Source: Formivibrio citricus
Lineage (GTDB): Bacteria; Pseudomonadota; Gammaproteobacteria; Burkholderiales; Chitinibacteraceae
Assembly (NCBI RefSeq): GCF_900115065.1
Contig: NZ_FOVE01000017.1
Location: forward strand, 20,709 to 84,708
DNA: 64,000 bases
Reading direction: 5' to 3'
Position 1 is the stretch's first letter. The number at the start of each line of letters is the position of its first letter. The notes beneath the pieces are model-generated. The model ran no database searches. It was given only the letters and a program-made list of their open reading frames with translations, and was not told where the DNA came from. A program made the translations under genes and the position numbers. Below are positions 8,803 through 19,162 of the stretch, piece after piece.

Positions 8803-10005
8803 TTAATCGCAATGGGTTTCCAGCAGGGCCGAAATTCGGGTTGATGCTTGCTCCAGAGCAGTCAGATCTTGAGTGTAGGCAAAGCGCAAGAAACGATTGC
8901 GGGCATCGCTTACACCGAAATCGAGACCGGGCGTGACGGCGACCGCTTGCTCCCGTAACAGTCTTTCGGCAAGCAGTGGGGCGTTGTCGGTAAGCTTGTG
9001 TGTATCAGCCCAAAGATAGAACGCGCCTTCGGCTTGTGCGGGAAGAACGAATCCCTGTTGGATCAGCAATCCGGACAGATATTGCCGGCGCGAATCCAGC
9101 GTTTGCCGGCGTTCTTCCAGCAAGGCCAGTGTTTCGGGATGAAATGCGGCCAAGGCGGCGTATTGGGCCGGTGTCGGGGCGGCCAGAAACAGGTTTTGCG
9201 CGAGTTTTTCCAAGGCCGGAATGTGTTCCTCCGGAGCAACGAGCCAGCCCAGGCGCCAGCCGGTCATCTGGAAGAATTTGGAAAAACTGTTCACCACGAA
9301 AATGTCGTCGGCGACTGAAAGCGCTGTCTCGTGCGCTCGTCCGTATACCAGTCCCTGATAAATCTCGTCAACGATCAAGGCACCACCGCGCTGGCTGCAG
9401 GCGGTTGCCAATGCGGAGATTTCTGCCAATTCGAGCACGGTGCCGGTCGGGTTGGCGGGACTGGCGACGAGAGCGGCAACGGTTTTTTCCGACCAGTGTT
9501 TTGCGATATCTGCCGGTGTGAGCTGAAAGCGCGTATCCGCTCCGACGGGAATGTTGACCGGCCGACCTTCGAACAGACTGACCAGATGGCGGTTGCAGGG
9601 GTAGCCAGGGTCGGTCAGCAGTACTTCGTCGTCGCGCCCGACCAGTAGCGCGAGGATGAGTTGCAAGGCACCCGATGCGCCGGGCGTGACGATGATGCGC
9701 GCCGGATCGACCGTAACACCGAAGCGGTCGCGGTAAAAGCCGGCAATGGCTTCGCGCAATTGCGGCAATCCAGCTGCACCGGTGTAGAAAGTGCGCCGCT
9801 CCGCAAGCGCCCGCATTCCGGCCTCGATGACCAAGGGGGGCGTCGGGAAGTCGGGCTCGCCCACTTCCAGGTGGATGAGCTCGCGCCCGGCGGCTTCCAT
9901 TTGCTTGGCTTCCTCAAGGATGCGCATGACGTGGAAGGGTTCAATCTGGGCAATCCGGGCGGCGGGCGTCATCATGGGGCGGGCGTGGTTTGTGATAGAA
10001 TCCAT
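8803..10005 (-). CDS. PLP-dependent class I aminotransferase
   Basis: 400 residues from the ATG at 10005; reading further upstream would run antisense through the ABC-F gene and is rejected. The fold-type I signature is present: HLEVGEPDFPTPP near the N-terminus, ASPANPTG, DEIYQGLVY and the Schiff-base lysine in NSFSKFFQMTGWRLGW. It resembles aspartate/alanine-type transaminases, but the amino-acid substrate cannot be set from sequence. It is divergent from the ABC-F gene (64 bases apart) and in line with the PilZ-like gene downstream. Confidence 0.85.
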   Translation of the reverse strand: MDSITNHARPMMTPAARIAQIEPFHVMRILEEAKQMEAAGRELIHLEVGEPDFPTPPLVIEAGMRALAERRTFYTGAAGLPQLREAIAGFYRDRFGVTVDPARIIVTPGASGALQLILALLVGRDDEVLLTDPGYPCNRHLVSLFEGRPVNIPVGADTRFQLTPADIAKHWSEKTVAALVASPANPTGTVLELAEISALATACSQRGGALIVDEIYQGLVYGRAHETALSVADDIFVVNSFSKFFQMTGWRLGWLVAPEEHIPALEKLAQNLFLAAPTPAQYAALAAFHPETLALLEERRQTLDSRRQYLSGLLIQQGFVLPAQAEGAFYLWADTHKLTDNAPLLAERLLREQAVAVTPGLDFGVSDARNRFLRFAYTQDLTALEQASTRISALLETHCD

Positions 10006-10068
10006 GAGTTTAGCTGCCCGGTTTCGTTCTTCCAATGTGGCAGCAGTTTCAGGATGAAATGAAGCAAT

Positions 10069-11673
10069 ATGATCAGCTCTAACAACATTACCATGCAGTT
10101 CGGCGCGAAGCCTTTGTTCGAAAAGGTTTCGGTCAAGTTCGGTGACGGCAACCGCTATGGCCTGATTGGCGCCAACGGCTGCGGTAAATCCACTTTCATG
10201 AAGATTCTCGGCGGCGATCTCGAGCCGACCGCAGGCAATGTCAGCCTCGACCCTGGCGTGCGGCTGGGCAAGCTCAAACAGGACCAGTTCGCCTACGAAG
10301 AGCTGCGCGTGATCGACGTGGTCATGCAGGGGCATGCCGAGCTGTGGGCTGCGATTCATGAGCGCGATGCGATCTACGCCAACCCGGAGGCGACCGAGGA
10401 CGACTACATGCACGCGGCCGAGCTCGAAGGCAAGGTCGCGGAATATGACGGTTACACCGCCGAGGCGCGTGCCGGTGCGCTGCTCCTTGGTGTTGGCATT
10501 CCGACCGAACAGCACAATGGCCCGATGAGCGAAGTGGCGCCGGGCTGGAAGCTGCGCGTACTGCTGGCTCAGGCGCTGTTCTCCGATCCGGATGTGCTGC
10601 TGCTCGATGAACCGACCAACAACCTCGACATCAACACGATCCGCTGGCTGGAGAATTCGCTCAATGAGCGCAATTCCACCATGATCATCATCTCGCACGA
10701 CCGCCACTTCCTGAACCAGGTTTGTACGCACATCGCCGACGTCGATTACAGCACGATCCAGATCTATCCCGGCAACTACGATGACTACATGCTGGCCTCG
10801 ACCCAGGCGCGTGAGCGGCTGCTGTCCGACAATGCGCGCGCCAAGGACAAGGTTGCCGAACTGCATGCGTTCGCCCAGCGTTTTGCTGCCAACAAATCAA
10901 AGTCGCGCCAGGCTACTTCGCGTCTGAAGCTTGCGGACAAGATCAAGGAAAACATGGTCGAAGTGAAACCGTCTTCGCGCCAGAATCCGTATATCCGTTT
11001 CGACTACGACGAGAAGCAGAAGCTGCACCGCCAGGCTTTCGAGCTGACCAATCTTTCCAAGTCTTTCGACAAGCCATTGATCCAGAGTTTGAATCTGATT
11101 CTGGAAGCCAACCAGAAGCTGGCCGTGATCGGCGGCAACGGCGTGGGCAAATCGACACTGGTCAAGATGCTGGTGGATGTGCTCAAACCGGACAGCGGTT
11201 CGGTGAAGTGGGCGGAAAAGGCGCAGATTGGCTACTTTGCCCAGGACCACGAGGAAGACTTCGAAGAAGACATCACGCTGTTTGACTGGATGAAGCAGTG
11301 GGGCCAGCCGGGCGACGACGATCAGGTCATCCGCGGCATCCTCGGGCGCTTGCTCTTCTCCGGGGATGACGTGAAGAAATCGGTGAAGGTGCTTTCCGGT
11401 GGCGAGAAGGGCCGCATGCTCTACGGCAAGCTGATCCTGCAGCGCCCGAATGTGCTGGTCATGGACGAGCCGACCAACCACATGGACATGGAATCGATCG
11501 AATCCCTGAACCTGGCGCTGGAATTGTTCAAGGGTACGCTGATTTTCGTCTCTCACGACCGCCAGTTCGTCAGCTCGCTGGCAACCCAGGTGCTGGAGCT
11601 CAACGGCGACGGAACCTACGAGTACTACACCGGCGGGTACGAGGAATATCTGGAAAGCCGCGGATTGGAATAA
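10069..11673 (+). CDS. ybiT: ABC-F ATPase, YbiT type
   Basis: 534 residues, typical of ABC-F proteins: two nucleotide-binding domains, no membrane segments. Walker A motifs are GANGCGKST (34-42) and GGNGVGKST (355-363). The first domain has the YbiT-typical signature [11 protein letters not shown] instead of LSGG; the second has a normal LSGGEKGR. Both Walker B motifs read DEPTN. ABC-F proteins act on ribosomes as translation factors. The match to E. coli YbiT is close along the whole length, including the ends. A hairpin terminator follows. Confidence 0.93.
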   Translation: MISSNNITMQFGAKPLFEKVSVKFGDGNRYGLIGANGCGKSTFMKILGGDLEPTAGNVSLDPGVRLGKLKQDQFAYEELRVIDVVMQGHAELWAAIHERDAIYANPEATEDDYMHAAELEGKVAEYDGYTAEARAGALLLGVGIPTEQHNGPMSEVAPGWKLRVLLAQALFSDPDVLLLDEPTNNLDINTIRWLENSLNERNSTMIIISHDRHFLNQVCTHIADVDYSTIQIYPGNYDDYMLASTQARERLLSDNARAKDKVAELHAFAQRFAANKSKSRQATSRLKLADKIKENMVEVKPSSRQNPYIRFDYDEKQKLHRQAFELTNLSKSFDKPLIQSLNLILEANQKLAVIGGNGVGKSTLVKMLVDVLKPDSGSVKWAEKAQIGYFAQDHEEDFEEDITLFDWMKQWGQPGDDDQVIRGILGRLLFSGDDVKKSVKVLSGGEKGRMLYGKLILQRPNVLVMDEPTNHMDMESIESLNLALELFKGTLIFVSHDRQFVSSLATQVLELNGDGTYEYYTGGYEEYLESRGLE

Positions 11674-11695
11674 ATTCGGCTTATCCATACAAAGC

Positions 11696-11719
11696 ACAGG
11701 GGCGCACAGACGCCCCTGT
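11696..11719 (+). terminator. Terminator after ybiT
   Basis: 9-bp perfect stem ACAGGGGCG/CGCCCCTGT with a six-base loop, followed by TTGTT. It lies 22 bases after the ybiT stop. Confidence 0.65.
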
Positions 11720-11759
11720 TTGTTATGATCAGGGTATCGGCAAAAAGAACATAACTTTC

Positions 11760-12827
11760 ATGAAGAGTGGCCTGAGCGACGTTTTTCACAAAATTGCCAG
11801 CTACCGTTTCCAGATGGCGGTGCCGGGGCAGCTTTCGCTGATCCTGCACCGCATCTCGATCGCGGGCTGGGTGTTGCTCGGCGTGCATTTGGTCGGAACG
11901 GTCGGGTTCTATTGGCTTGATGACAAGAAAAGCCTTTCCGACGCGCTGTACATGACCATCATCACCATCACCACGGTAGGGTACGGTGAGATCGTGCGGG
12001 TGGACAGCATCGGCGCGCGTCTGTTCGTCGGACTTATTGCCATGTGCGGGTTCGGTACCCTGACTTTTCTTTTTACCAGTCTCTCGGTGTTCTTCCTGGA
12101 AGCCGATCTGGATCTCAGCCTGCGGAGGCGGCGCATGCAAAAGCAAATTGACAAGCTGAATGGCCATTACATTGTCTGCGGCTTCGGCCGTGTCGGGCGC
12201 AACGTGGTCAGCGAACTGGCGGTAACCGGGCGGAAGTTCGTGGTCATCGACACCAACATGCAGGTTATCGAGGAGCATTCCGCTTCGGAGCCTGGCATGC
12301 TCTGGCTGCATGGCGATGCGGCGGATGACGACGTATTGATGCTGGCCGGTATCGAGCGTGCCGCCGGCGTATTTGCCGTGATCAGCGACGATGCCAAGAA
12401 CCTGATGGTTTCCTTGACAGCCAAGCAGCTTAACGCGCAAGTGCGCGTAGTGGCGCGCGGCCACGAAGTCCAGAACTCGGTCAAGATTCGCAAGGCCGGT
12501 GCGGATGCCGTGGTTTTGCCGGATTTCACCGGCGGCATGCGGATCGTCTCAATGATGGTGCGTCCCCAGGTCTTGAGCATTCTCGATGACATGATGCGCA
12601 GCGAGCGCGGTGTCCGCATGGAAGAGGTTCCTGTTCCGGCCAATTTCCAGCCCAGAAGCCTGCGGAGTCTTGATCTGCAAAGCCCGGATTACATTCTGGT
12701 CGGCATCCGCGAAAAATCTGGCTGGCGTTTCAATCCTGACGGGGATTCCATGATTTCCCCGGGTCAAGTCCTGGTACTGATGGCCACCCCGGAGGGGTGC
12801 CGCCAGGTTGAAGCCTTGTTGGCTTGA
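11760..12827 (+). CDS. Potassium channel with RCK (TrkA-N) domain
   Basis: 355 residues. One transmembrane segment (about 33-50), a pore loop with the K+ selectivity filter TTVGYGE (71-77), a second transmembrane segment (about 86-113), then a cytoplasmic RCK domain with GFGRVG (141-146) and a TrkA-C-like end (DYILVGIREKSGWRFNPDG). This is the architecture of MthK/Kch-like ligand-gated K+ channels. The protein would pass K+ across the inner membrane under control of a nucleotide or ion. Phosphomannomutase starts five bases after its stop, so the two are probably cotranscribed. Confidence 0.9.
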   Translation: MKSGLSDVFHKIASYRFQMAVPGQLSLILHRISIAGWVLLGVHLVGTVGFYWLDDKKSLSDALYMTIITITTVGYGEIVRVDSIGARLFVGLIAMCGFGTLTFLFTSLSVFFLEADLDLSLRRRRMQKQIDKLNGHYIVCGFGRVGRNVVSELAVTGRKFVVIDTNMQVIEEHSASEPGMLWLHGDAADDDVLMLAGIERAAGVFAVISDDAKNLMVSLTAKQLNAQVRVVARGHEVQNSVKIRKAGADAVVLPDFTGGMRIVSMMVRPQVLSILDDMMRSERGVRMEEVPVPANFQPRSLRSLDLQSPDYILVGIREKSGWRFNPDGDSMISPGQVLVLMATPEGCRQVEALLA

Positions 12828-12832
12828 GCGGC

Positions 12833-14194
12833 ATGTCCGGTATCGATCCCTCCATTTTCAAAGCCTACGATGTGCGTTCCACCGTGGACCGGCTGACGCC
12901 GGAAGCTGCGCGATTGATCGGTCGGGCCATGGGTAGTCTTGCGCGCGAACGCGGTTTCTCGCGCATCGCCGTGGGGCGCGATGGCCGCCTGTCGAGTCCT
13001 GCCTTGGCTGCGGAATTGAGCGCCGGGCTTACCGACTGCGGAATGACCGTGCTGGAAATCGGACTGGCTGCGACGCCGCTGCTGTATTTCGCCGCTTTGC
13101 GCCAGGCGGATGGCTGCGGTGCGATGGTGACCGGCAGCCACAATCCGCCCGACTACAACGGCATCAAGCTGATGCTCGGAGGAGATGCCGTCGATGGCAT
13201 CTCCTTGCAGTCCTTGCGTGCCCGGATCGAAGCCGATGACTTTGTGACCGGGACTGGCGAGATTGTGCCGCTGGAGGTGGCCGCGCAGTATCTTGAGGCC
13301 GTACGCGTGGCGCTTCCCGTGCTTCGCCCGCTCAAGGTGGTGATCGATTGCGGCAACGGTGCGCCCGGTGCGGTGGCGCCGGAGCTCTACCGACGTCTTG
13401 GTTGCGAAGTCGTGGCGCTGTACTGCGAGGTGGATGGCCGCTTCCCGCATCACCATCCCGATCCGCAGGTGGCGGCCAATCTGGCCGATTTGCAGTATGC
13501 CGTGATTGAGCATGGCGCAGACGTCGGCCTGGCTTTCGATGGCGACGGCGATCGTCTGGGTGTGGTGACCCGGCAGGGGCGGATCGTGCCCGGAGACCAG
13601 TTGCTGGTGCTGTTCGCCCAAGCCGAACTCGCCCGGCGGCCCGGACTGGTGCTCTACGATGTCAAATCCAGCCGTCTCGTGGCGCGCATGGCGGCGCAAT
13701 ACGGCGGGTGCAGCGCGGCAATTCCGACCGGCCATTCGCACATGAAGCGGGCGCTGAAGGCGCAGAATGCATTGCTGGCCGGCGAGTTGTCCGGGCATTT
13801 CGCTTTTGCGGGCTGGGACGTGGACGATGCCTTGTACGCAGGGGCCAAGCTGCTGCAAATCTTGGCAGGCGGAGCCGATCTGGATGCCGAGCTGGCGCGC
13901 TACCCGCAAGTTCTTGCTTCACCCGAACTACAGGTTAAACTGTCCGAAGACGGTCGCGCTGTTGTCGGGTACATCGCAGAGAATGCCGACTTTCCGAGCG
14001 CAGCGCATGTTTTTACGGTCGACGGCTTACGGGTCGAGTATCCGGACGGGTTCGGCCTGATCCGCGCGTCCAATACCACGCCGGTGCTGACATTGCGCAT
14101 CGAAGCCGACGACAGGCAGGCGCTTGCGCGCATCCGTAACGAACTCGCGGCCGCGATTGTGCCGCTTCCCTTTCCCGACTGGAATGAAGAATGA
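12833..14194 (+). CDS. algC: Phosphomannomutase/phosphoglucomutase
   Basis: 453 residues. Alpha-D-phosphohexomutase family: N-terminal FKAYDVRSTVD, phosphoserine Ser102 in TGSHNPPDYNGIK, Mg-binding DGDGDR (236-241) and the C-terminal phosphate-binding RASNTTP. It interconverts mannose/glucose 1- and 6-phosphates for surface-polysaccharide precursors. The ATG at 12833 is preferred over the TTG at 12824, which overlaps the previous stop. Its stop overlaps the nadC start (ATGA). The algC/manB label is by family; the preferred sugar is not determined. Confidence 0.88.
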   Translation: MSGIDPSIFKAYDVRSTVDRLTPEAARLIGRAMGSLARERGFSRIAVGRDGRLSSPALAAELSAGLTDCGMTVLEIGLAATPLLYFAALRQADGCGAMVTGSHNPPDYNGIKLMLGGDAVDGISLQSLRARIEADDFVTGTGEIVPLEVAAQYLEAVRVALPVLRPLKVVIDCGNGAPGAVAPELYRRLGCEVVALYCEVDGRFPHHHPDPQVAANLADLQYAVIEHGADVGLAFDGDGDRLGVVTRQGRIVPGDQLLVLFAQAELARRPGLVLYDVKSSRLVARMAAQYGGCSAAIPTGHSHMKRALKAQNALLAGELSGHFAFAGWDVDDALYAGAKLLQILAGGADLDAELARYPQVLASPELQVKLSEDGRAVVGYIAENADFPSAAHVFTVDGLRVEYPDGFGLIRASNTTPVLTLRIEADDRQALARIRNELAAAIVPLPFPDWNEE

Positions 14195-15036
14195 GCATGA
14201 ACCTTCCTCCCTATCACGTCATCGCAGCCAATGTGGCGGCAGCACTGGCCGAAGACATCGGCGAAGCTGACTGGACCGCCATGCTGGTCCCCGAAGCGCG
14301 GACGGGCTCGGCCACCGTGATTTCGCGCCAAGCCGCAGTTATCTGTGGCCAGGCGTGGTTCGATGAAGTGTTTCGTCAGGTTGATCCGCAGGTGCAAATC
14401 GCCTGGCGGGTTGCCGAAGGTGACGCTGTGGAGCCTGGGGCTGTGTTGTGCGAAATCAGCGGCGCGGCGCGCAGCCTGCTGACCGCAGAGCGCAGTGCGC
14501 TGAACTTTCTGCAAACGCTCTCCGCCGTGGCGACGGAAACGCGCCGCTATGTGGACATAGTGCAGGGAACTTCAGCCCGCGTGCTGGATACCCGCAAGAC
14601 GTTGCCGGGGCTGCGCCGGGCACAGAAATATGCGGTGCTTGTCGGCGGAGGAGACAACCAGCGCATGGGGCTGTATGCCGGAATCCTGATCAAGGAAAAC
14701 CACATCCTTGCAGCCGGATCAATTCGGGCCGCGCTGGAAGCCGCGCAAGAGCTGGCGCCAAGCCATGTGCCGATTCAGATCGAAGTGGAAAACCTGACCG
14801 AGTTGGACGAGGCCTTGGCCGCGGGCGCTACGTCGGTATTGCTCGACAACATGAGCAATGGCGACATGCGCGAGGCTGTGGCGCGTTCGCGCGGTCAAGC
14901 GGAGTTGGAGGCTTCCGGCGGCGTGGATCTGATTTCGGTGCGGGCCATTGCCGAGACGGGTGTTGACCGGATATCCATCGGCAAGCTGACCAAGGATGTC
15001 GTTGCTGTAGACCTATCAATGCGTTTGAAAGTTTGA
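14191..15036 (+). CDS. nadC: Nicotinate-nucleotide pyrophosphorylase
   Basis: 281 residues. Quinolinate phosphoribosyltransferase of de novo NAD synthesis: quinolinate + PRPP gives nicotinate mononucleotide + CO2. Typical motifs are EDIGEADWTA, ERSALNFLQTLSAVAT, DTRKTLPGLRRAQKYAV, GGGDNQRMGLY, IKENHI and the C-terminal ASGGV. The start ATG overlaps the upstream TGA by four bases, which indicates translational coupling. nadA and nadB are not in the window. Confidence 0.95.
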   Translation: MSMNLPPYHVIAANVAAALAEDIGEADWTAMLVPEARTGSATVISRQAAVICGQAWFDEVFRQVDPQVQIAWRVAEGDAVEPGAVLCEISGAARSLLTAERSALNFLQTLSAVATETRRYVDIVQGTSARVLDTRKTLPGLRRAQKYAVLVGGGDNQRMGLYAGILIKENHILAAGSIRAALEAAQELAPSHVPIQIEVENLTELDEALAAGATSVLLDNMSNGDMREAVARSRGQAELEASGGVDLISVRAIAETGVDRISIGKLTKDVVAVDLSMRLKV

Positions 15037-15045
15037 GGAGGGGAC

Positions 15046-15684
15046 ATGCAGGAAGCGGAGCAACAACAGGATACAACGCGCGCAGAGGAAGCTGCCGGGA
15101 GCGGGCGCGCCTTGCTCCTGAAGAAACTTCGCTTGCCGCTCATGATCGTTGGCGGTGTGCTCGCGGCCATCGTGTTTTTGCTGATCGGCATCTGGATCGG
15201 TTCGGCCAAGCGGAGTTCGGACATCAAGCAGTACGAGGAGCGGATTGCTACGGCAAAAAAACAGGCGGAAAGCGCAGTGAGCGAGCAGAAGGTGCTGGAA
15301 GTCAAGCTTGAAGGCATTTCCGGCAGCATGAAGATGCTCAAGGAAAGTGAAGAAAGCAAGAATCAGCTGATCGCCAGGATGCAGGAAAAACTCGAATGTT
15401 TCGAGCAGGCCGCGGCCCAGGCGCTCGCGGCAGAGCAGACCACAACGCAAACAGCCGCCGCGAAGCCCGGCGCACGAACGAAGTCCGAGTCGCCTCCCAA
15501 GGGCTATGTCCGCTTCGGCAATTCATCGTGTACCCTGGTCGCTGGCGGAAGCAGCAGCAATTGGAAGGAATGTCTGAAGCAAGGCAAGCCGGTTGGTAGC
15601 GCGGAAAAGAAGGCGGCTCCTGCAGCGGAAAGCGGCGAAAAGCCCGGAGAAGCCGCCGTCAAGGGGGCCGTAAAAGGCCATTGA
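15046..15684 (+). CDS. Single-pass membrane coiled-coil protein, function unknown
   Basis: 212 residues. One hydrophobic segment (about residues 31-51, LPLMIVGGVLAAIVFLLIGI) follows a short charged N-terminus. A coiled-coil stretch (about 57-125, with KQAESAVSEQKVLEVKLEG) comes next, then an Ala/Lys/Glu-rich tail that includes YVRFGNSSCTLVAGG with two cysteines. I do not recognise the family. It starts nine bases after nadC with a GAGGAGG-like RBS and ends at a strong terminator, so it is the last gene of this operon. Confidence 0.65.
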   Translation: MQEAEQQQDTTRAEEAAGSGRALLLKKLRLPLMIVGGVLAAIVFLLIGIWIGSAKRSSDIKQYEERIATAKKQAESAVSEQKVLEVKLEGISGSMKMLKESEESKNQLIARMQEKLECFEQAAAQALAAEQTTTQTAAAKPGARTKSESPPKGYVRFGNSSCTLVAGGSSSNWKECLKQGKPVGSAEKKAAPAAESGEKPGEAAVKGAVKGH

Positions 15685-15701
15685 GTGGCTTGGTGCCCAA
15701 T

Positions 15702-15733
15702 AAAAAACGGGAGCGGTTACGCTCCCGTTTTTT
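15702..15733. terminator. Bidirectional terminator
   Basis: 14-bp stem AAAAAACGGGAGCG/CGCTCCCGTTTTTT with loop GTTA. It sits between the convergent membrane protein and aminotransferase genes and has A/T runs on both sides. Confidence 0.93.
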
Positions 15734-15750
15734 ATTTTCTGGTGTAAATA

Positions 15751-17058
15751 TCAGGCGCCAGCCTGAACTTCCGTCACAGCCTTGTACAGGGTGTCGTACA
15801 ACTCTTCGAGATGTTCGACTTCCAGACAGGAGAATGCCACGCGCAGATCGGATTCACCCAGCGCAATGACGCCGATCTGGTATTCGTTCAGCAAACGCTG
15901 GCGTACGGCTTCCGCACAGGCATTCTTGAGCTTCAGGCACATGAAGTAGCCGGAATTGAACGGGTAGTAATCCCAGGCGCTGTCGTACTTGCCGGAATCC
16001 AGCAAGGCTTTGACCCGGGTGGCGCGGGCTTTCATGATTTCATACTTCTCGGCGCACTGGGCGTCGAAGCGTGAATCCTGCAGTGCACGTAGCACGAAGG
16101 TCTGGCTCGGGTGCGAGCAATTGGAGATGGTCGCACGGATGATGCCCATGACCTTTTGTTCCAGTGCGGCGAGCACCTTGGCGGACTGATGGGCAAAGGT
16201 GATGAAGCCGATGCGGAAGCCCCAGGCGTATTCTTCCTTGGTTGCGCCGTCGACCTTCACGGCCAGGATATTGGGCGAGACATTGGCCAGCTTGCCGAAG
16301 ATTGATTCGCGCAGACTATCCTCGAAGAAAAGACCGAAATAGGCGTCGTCGGCCACGGCGACGATATTGAGTCCAGCATCGGCGACAGTCTTGAGTGCGG
16401 CAACGATTTCGTTGCCTTCGGCTTCGGACGGGGTGTAGCCGGTCGGGTTGTTCGGGAAGTTGAGCAACACGATGGCCTGCCTCTTGCCGGCGGCAAGCTG
16501 GGCCAGCAGCGCGGTTTTCAAACCTTCGCTGTTGAACTTGCGGCGCTCGTCGTAGAGCGGGAAATGCACCATTTCTGCCCCGCGACATACGCCGTAGGTG
16601 AGTTCGTAGTTTTCCCAGAACTTGTCCGGTGTCAGAACCGGCGTTCCCGCCTCGGCGAAAAGATCGGAAATGATGCTGATGCCGTGAGTCAGGGCATTGG
16701 TCACAATGGGGGTGCCAAAGCTCTTGCTGTTCAGGCTGGGGTTGTCCTTGAGCATTTTCTCGCGCCAGGCCGCACGCAATTCCGGTTTGCCTGCCGGCGG
16801 CGCATAGGGATACAGATCCTTCGGCGCATAAGACGAGAGGGTTTCCTGAATCAGACTCAGGTGCATCGGCGCGCCCTTTTCCGTTGCGATGCCGATCGAG
16901 GCATTGAAGCGCTTGGCTTTCTGTCCGGCTTCGGCGGATTGCGACAGGATGCCTTCCTTGGGGAAGTAAATGGCACGGCCAAGAGCCGAAAGCATGTCCA
17001 GGACGGGACGGCCTTCCTGTTCAAGCGTGGCGTTCAATTGTAGGGCGAGTGGATGCAT
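15751..17058 (-). CDS. PLP-dependent aminotransferase (aromatic/aspartate-like)
   Basis: 435 residues. Fold-type I aminotransferase: NFPNNPTGYTP (200-210), VADDAYFGLF with the Asp/Tyr that contact PLP, Schiff-base Lys274 in VDGATKEEYAWGFRIGF, and Arg282. The longer N-terminus and the GATKEE motif set it apart from the transaminase at 8803. The substrate is uncertain. It stands alone, with its own upstream region and a shared terminator downstream. Confidence 0.85.
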   Translation of the reverse strand: MHPLALQLNATLEQEGRPVLDMLSALGRAIYFPKEGILSQSAEAGQKAKRFNASIGIATEKGAPMHLSLIQETLSSYAPKDLYPYAPPAGKPELRAAWREKMLKDNPSLNSKSFGTPIVTNALTHGISIISDLFAEAGTPVLTPDKFWENYELTYGVCRGAEMVHFPLYDERRKFNSEGLKTALLAQLAAGKRQAIVLLNFPNNPTGYTPSEAEGNEIVAALKTVADAGLNIVAVADDAYFGLFFEDSLRESIFGKLANVSPNILAVKVDGATKEEYAWGFRIGFITFAHQSAKVLAALEQKVMGIIRATISNCSHPSQTFVLRALQDSRFDAQCAEKYEIMKARATRVKALLDSGKYDSAWDYYPFNSGYFMCLKLKNACAEAVRQRLLNEYQIGVIALGESDLRVAFSCLEVEHLEELYDTLYKAVTEVQAGA

Positions 17059-17132
17059 GATGTAGTCGGGTGATTTAATTAATTAAATTCATAAGCACCG
17101 CCAATTTTACACGGGTATGGCCTTGCTGAAAA

Positions 17133-18674
17133 TCACGATTTGACAATGCGCTTGGAAAAATGTTTGGGGCGGAAGCCAAAAAGCGCCAAAGTCCCGAAGT
17201 AGCTTGTGGCTCCCGCAATAATCAGCAATGCGAGTCGCAAGCATCGTTCGACCATGCCGCCGACGCTCCAGGCAGGCAGCCATTGCATCAGTCCCCACAG
17301 CACCGCGACCATGACGATGACGGCTGCGGCCAGTTGCCACACAAATTTTCCCCAGCCGGGCAGTGGACGGAAGATGTCATGCCGGCGCAGCTGGTAGTAC
17401 AGCAGCAAGGCATTGGTGCAGGCGCCCAGTCCGATGGCCAGCGCCAGACCGGCGTGTTTCAGGTGCCAGATGAAGGTAAGGTTCATCAATTGGGTCGCCG
17501 CGAGCGTGAATAGCGCGATCTTGACCGGCGTCTTGATGTTTTGTCTGGCGTAGAAGCCCGGTGCCAGCACTTTCACCAGGATCAGTCCGACCAGCCCCGC
17601 AGCATAGGCGATCAGCGCCTGCTGGGTCATCAAGGCGTCGTGTGCGCTGAACTTGCCATATTGGAACAGCGAGACTACCAGCGGCTCGGCCAGCACAGCC
17701 AAGGCTGCGGCGGAAGGCAATGCCAGGAGGAGACAGAGGCGCAGCCCCCAGTCCAGTAGCCGGGAGTATTCGTCATGGTCGCTGCTGGCATGGCTGCGCG
17801 AGAGGGAGGGCAACAGGATCGTGCCCAGTGCCACACCCAGGACGCCCGTGGGAAATTCCATCAGGCGATCAGCGTAATACATCCACGATACGCTGCCCGA
17901 ATCCAGATACGAGGCAAAGATCGTGTTGATGATGAGGGAGATCTGGGCAACGGATACGCCGAGAATGGCCGGCCCCATTTGTTTTACCACGCGCCAGACA
18001 CCCGCGTCTTTCAGGTTGATCCGCGGCCATACCAGCATGCCGATCTTTCTCAGGTGAGGTAACTGGAAAAGAAGTTGTGCTACTCCGCCGGCGGCGACAG
18101 CCCATGCCAGTGCCAGTACTGGCGGGTGGAAATAGGGGGCCAAGAATAGGGCGAAGCCAATGAAGGAGATGTTCAGAAGTGTCGGGACGAATGCCGGAAT
18201 CGAAAACCTGTTCCAGGCATTCAGGATCGACCCCGCCAGCGAGGCAAGCGAGATGAAGAGTATGTAGGGAAAGGTAATGCGCAGGAGCTCGACCGTCAGG
18301 GCAAATTTTTCAGTAGTGGCGGCAAAGCCGGGGGCGGAAATCCAGATGATGGCGGGCGCCGCGAGCATGCCCAGTGCACTGACGACCAACAGAATCAGCC
18401 CGAGCAAGCCGGCAACATCGGCGACAAAGCCGCGAGTAGCCTCTTCCCCTTGTTGAGAGCGGTATTCCGACAGAATGGGAACGAACGCTTGAGAAAATGC
18501 GCCTTCGGCAAATATCCTGCGCAAAAGGTTGGGGAGTTTGAAGGCCACAAAGAATGCGTCGGTGGCAAAGCCCGCGCCGAATACGCGCGCAACGATGGCA
18601 TCGCGTGCAAAGCCCAGTATGCGGGAGACCAGCGTCATGGAACTGACCTGGGCAAGCGTTTTGAGAAGATTCAT
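17133..18674 (-). CDS. murJ: Lipid II flippase MurJ
   Basis: 513 residues from the ATG of [20 protein letters not shown]; an upstream in-frame extension has no support. About 14 hydrophobic segments, and the family motifs [17 protein letters not shown] and [15 protein letters not shown]. It flips the peptidoglycan precursor lipid II across the inner membrane and is normally essential. It is divergent from rpsT, an arrangement common in Betaproteobacteria. Confidence 0.95.
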   Translation of the reverse strand: MNLLKTLAQVSSMTLVSRILGFARDAIVARVFGAGFATDAFFVAFKLPNLLRRIFAEGAFSQAFVPILSEYRSQQGEEATRGFVADVAGLLGLILLVVSALGMLAAPAIIWISAPGFAATTEKFALTVELLRITFPYILFISLASLAGSILNAWNRFSIPAFVPTLLNISFIGFALFLAPYFHPPVLALAWAVAAGGVAQLLFQLPHLRKIGMLVWPRINLKDAGVWRVVKQMGPAILGVSVAQISLIINTIFASYLDSGSVSWMYYADRLMEFPTGVLGVALGTILLPSLSRSHASSDHDEYSRLLDWGLRLCLLLALPSAAALAVLAEPLVVSLFQYGKFSAHDALMTQQALIAYAAGLVGLILVKVLAPGFYARQNIKTPVKIALFTLAATQLMNLTFIWHLKHAGLALAIGLGACTNALLLYYQLRRHDIFRPLPGWGKFVWQLAAAVIVMVAVLWGLMQWLPAWSVGGMVERCLRLALLIIAGATSYFGTLALFGFRPKHFSKRIVKS

Positions 18675-18729
18675 GCCGGATAGCCTGATGGTGTGGTTTG
18701 CTTGCAGAAGAGCAGGATCATAGTCGAGC

Positions 18730-18758
18730 TTGCCAAAGGCTGGAAGAGGCGCTATCAT
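18730..18758 (+). promoter_or_regulatory. Sigma-70 promoter of rpsT
   Basis: TTGCCA (18730-18735), 17-base spacer, TATCAT (18753-18758), about 70 bases before rpsT. Close to consensus. Confidence 0.75.
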
Positions 18759-18827
18759 CCGCGGTTTCCGAATTTGCGTGACTGGATTTTCCGGTCAGAT
18801 AACGATCCTCTCAGGAGTTAATGAAAG

Positions 18828-19094
18828 ATGGCTAACAGCGCCCAAGCTCGCAAGCGTGCCCGCCAGGCCGAAGCCGCTCGCCAGCACAATGCCGGCCAGC
18901 GTTCCGCATTCCGCACCGCCGTCAAGAAGGTGCTGAAGGCAATTGAAGCTGGTGACAAGGCTGCCGCTCAAGCGGTATACCAGCAATCCGTCAGCGTGAT
19001 TGACGGCATCGCCGACAAGAAGATTTTCCACAAGAACAAGGCCGCTCGCCACAAGAGCCGCCTGTCTGCTGCTATCAAGGCGCTCGCTGCCTGA
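18828..19094 (+). CDS. rpsT: 30S ribosomal protein S20
   Basis: 88 residues, Lys/Arg/Ala-rich, typical S20 ([18 protein letters not shown] at the N-terminus, [17 protein letters not shown] near the C-terminus). It binds 16S rRNA early in 30S assembly. RBS AGGAG upstream, a near-consensus promoter, and a strong terminator just after the stop, so it is monocistronic. Confidence 0.97.
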   Translation: MANSAQARKRARQAEAARQHNAGQRSAFRTAVKKVLKAIEAGDKAAAQAVYQQSVSVIDGIADKKIFHKNKAARHKSRLSAAIKALAA

Positions 19095-19111
19095 TTGCAA
19101 TTGGATTCTGT

Positions 19112-19138
19112 AAAAAGCCCCGCATTGCGGGGCTTTTT
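19112..19138 (+). terminator. Terminator of rpsT
   Basis: 12-bp stem AAAAAGCCCCGC/GCGGGGCTTTTT with loop ATT, 17 bases after the stop. It can also serve the convergent ArsR gene. Confidence 0.93.
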
Positions 19139-19162
19139 CATTGCTGCAACAAGCTGCTCAAT

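Noticed and set aside
10006..10866. N-terminal extension of the aminotransferase at 8803
   Set aside because: It lies wholly antisense to the ABC-F gene and has no aminotransferase resemblance; the ATG at 10005 starts the family-like sequence.
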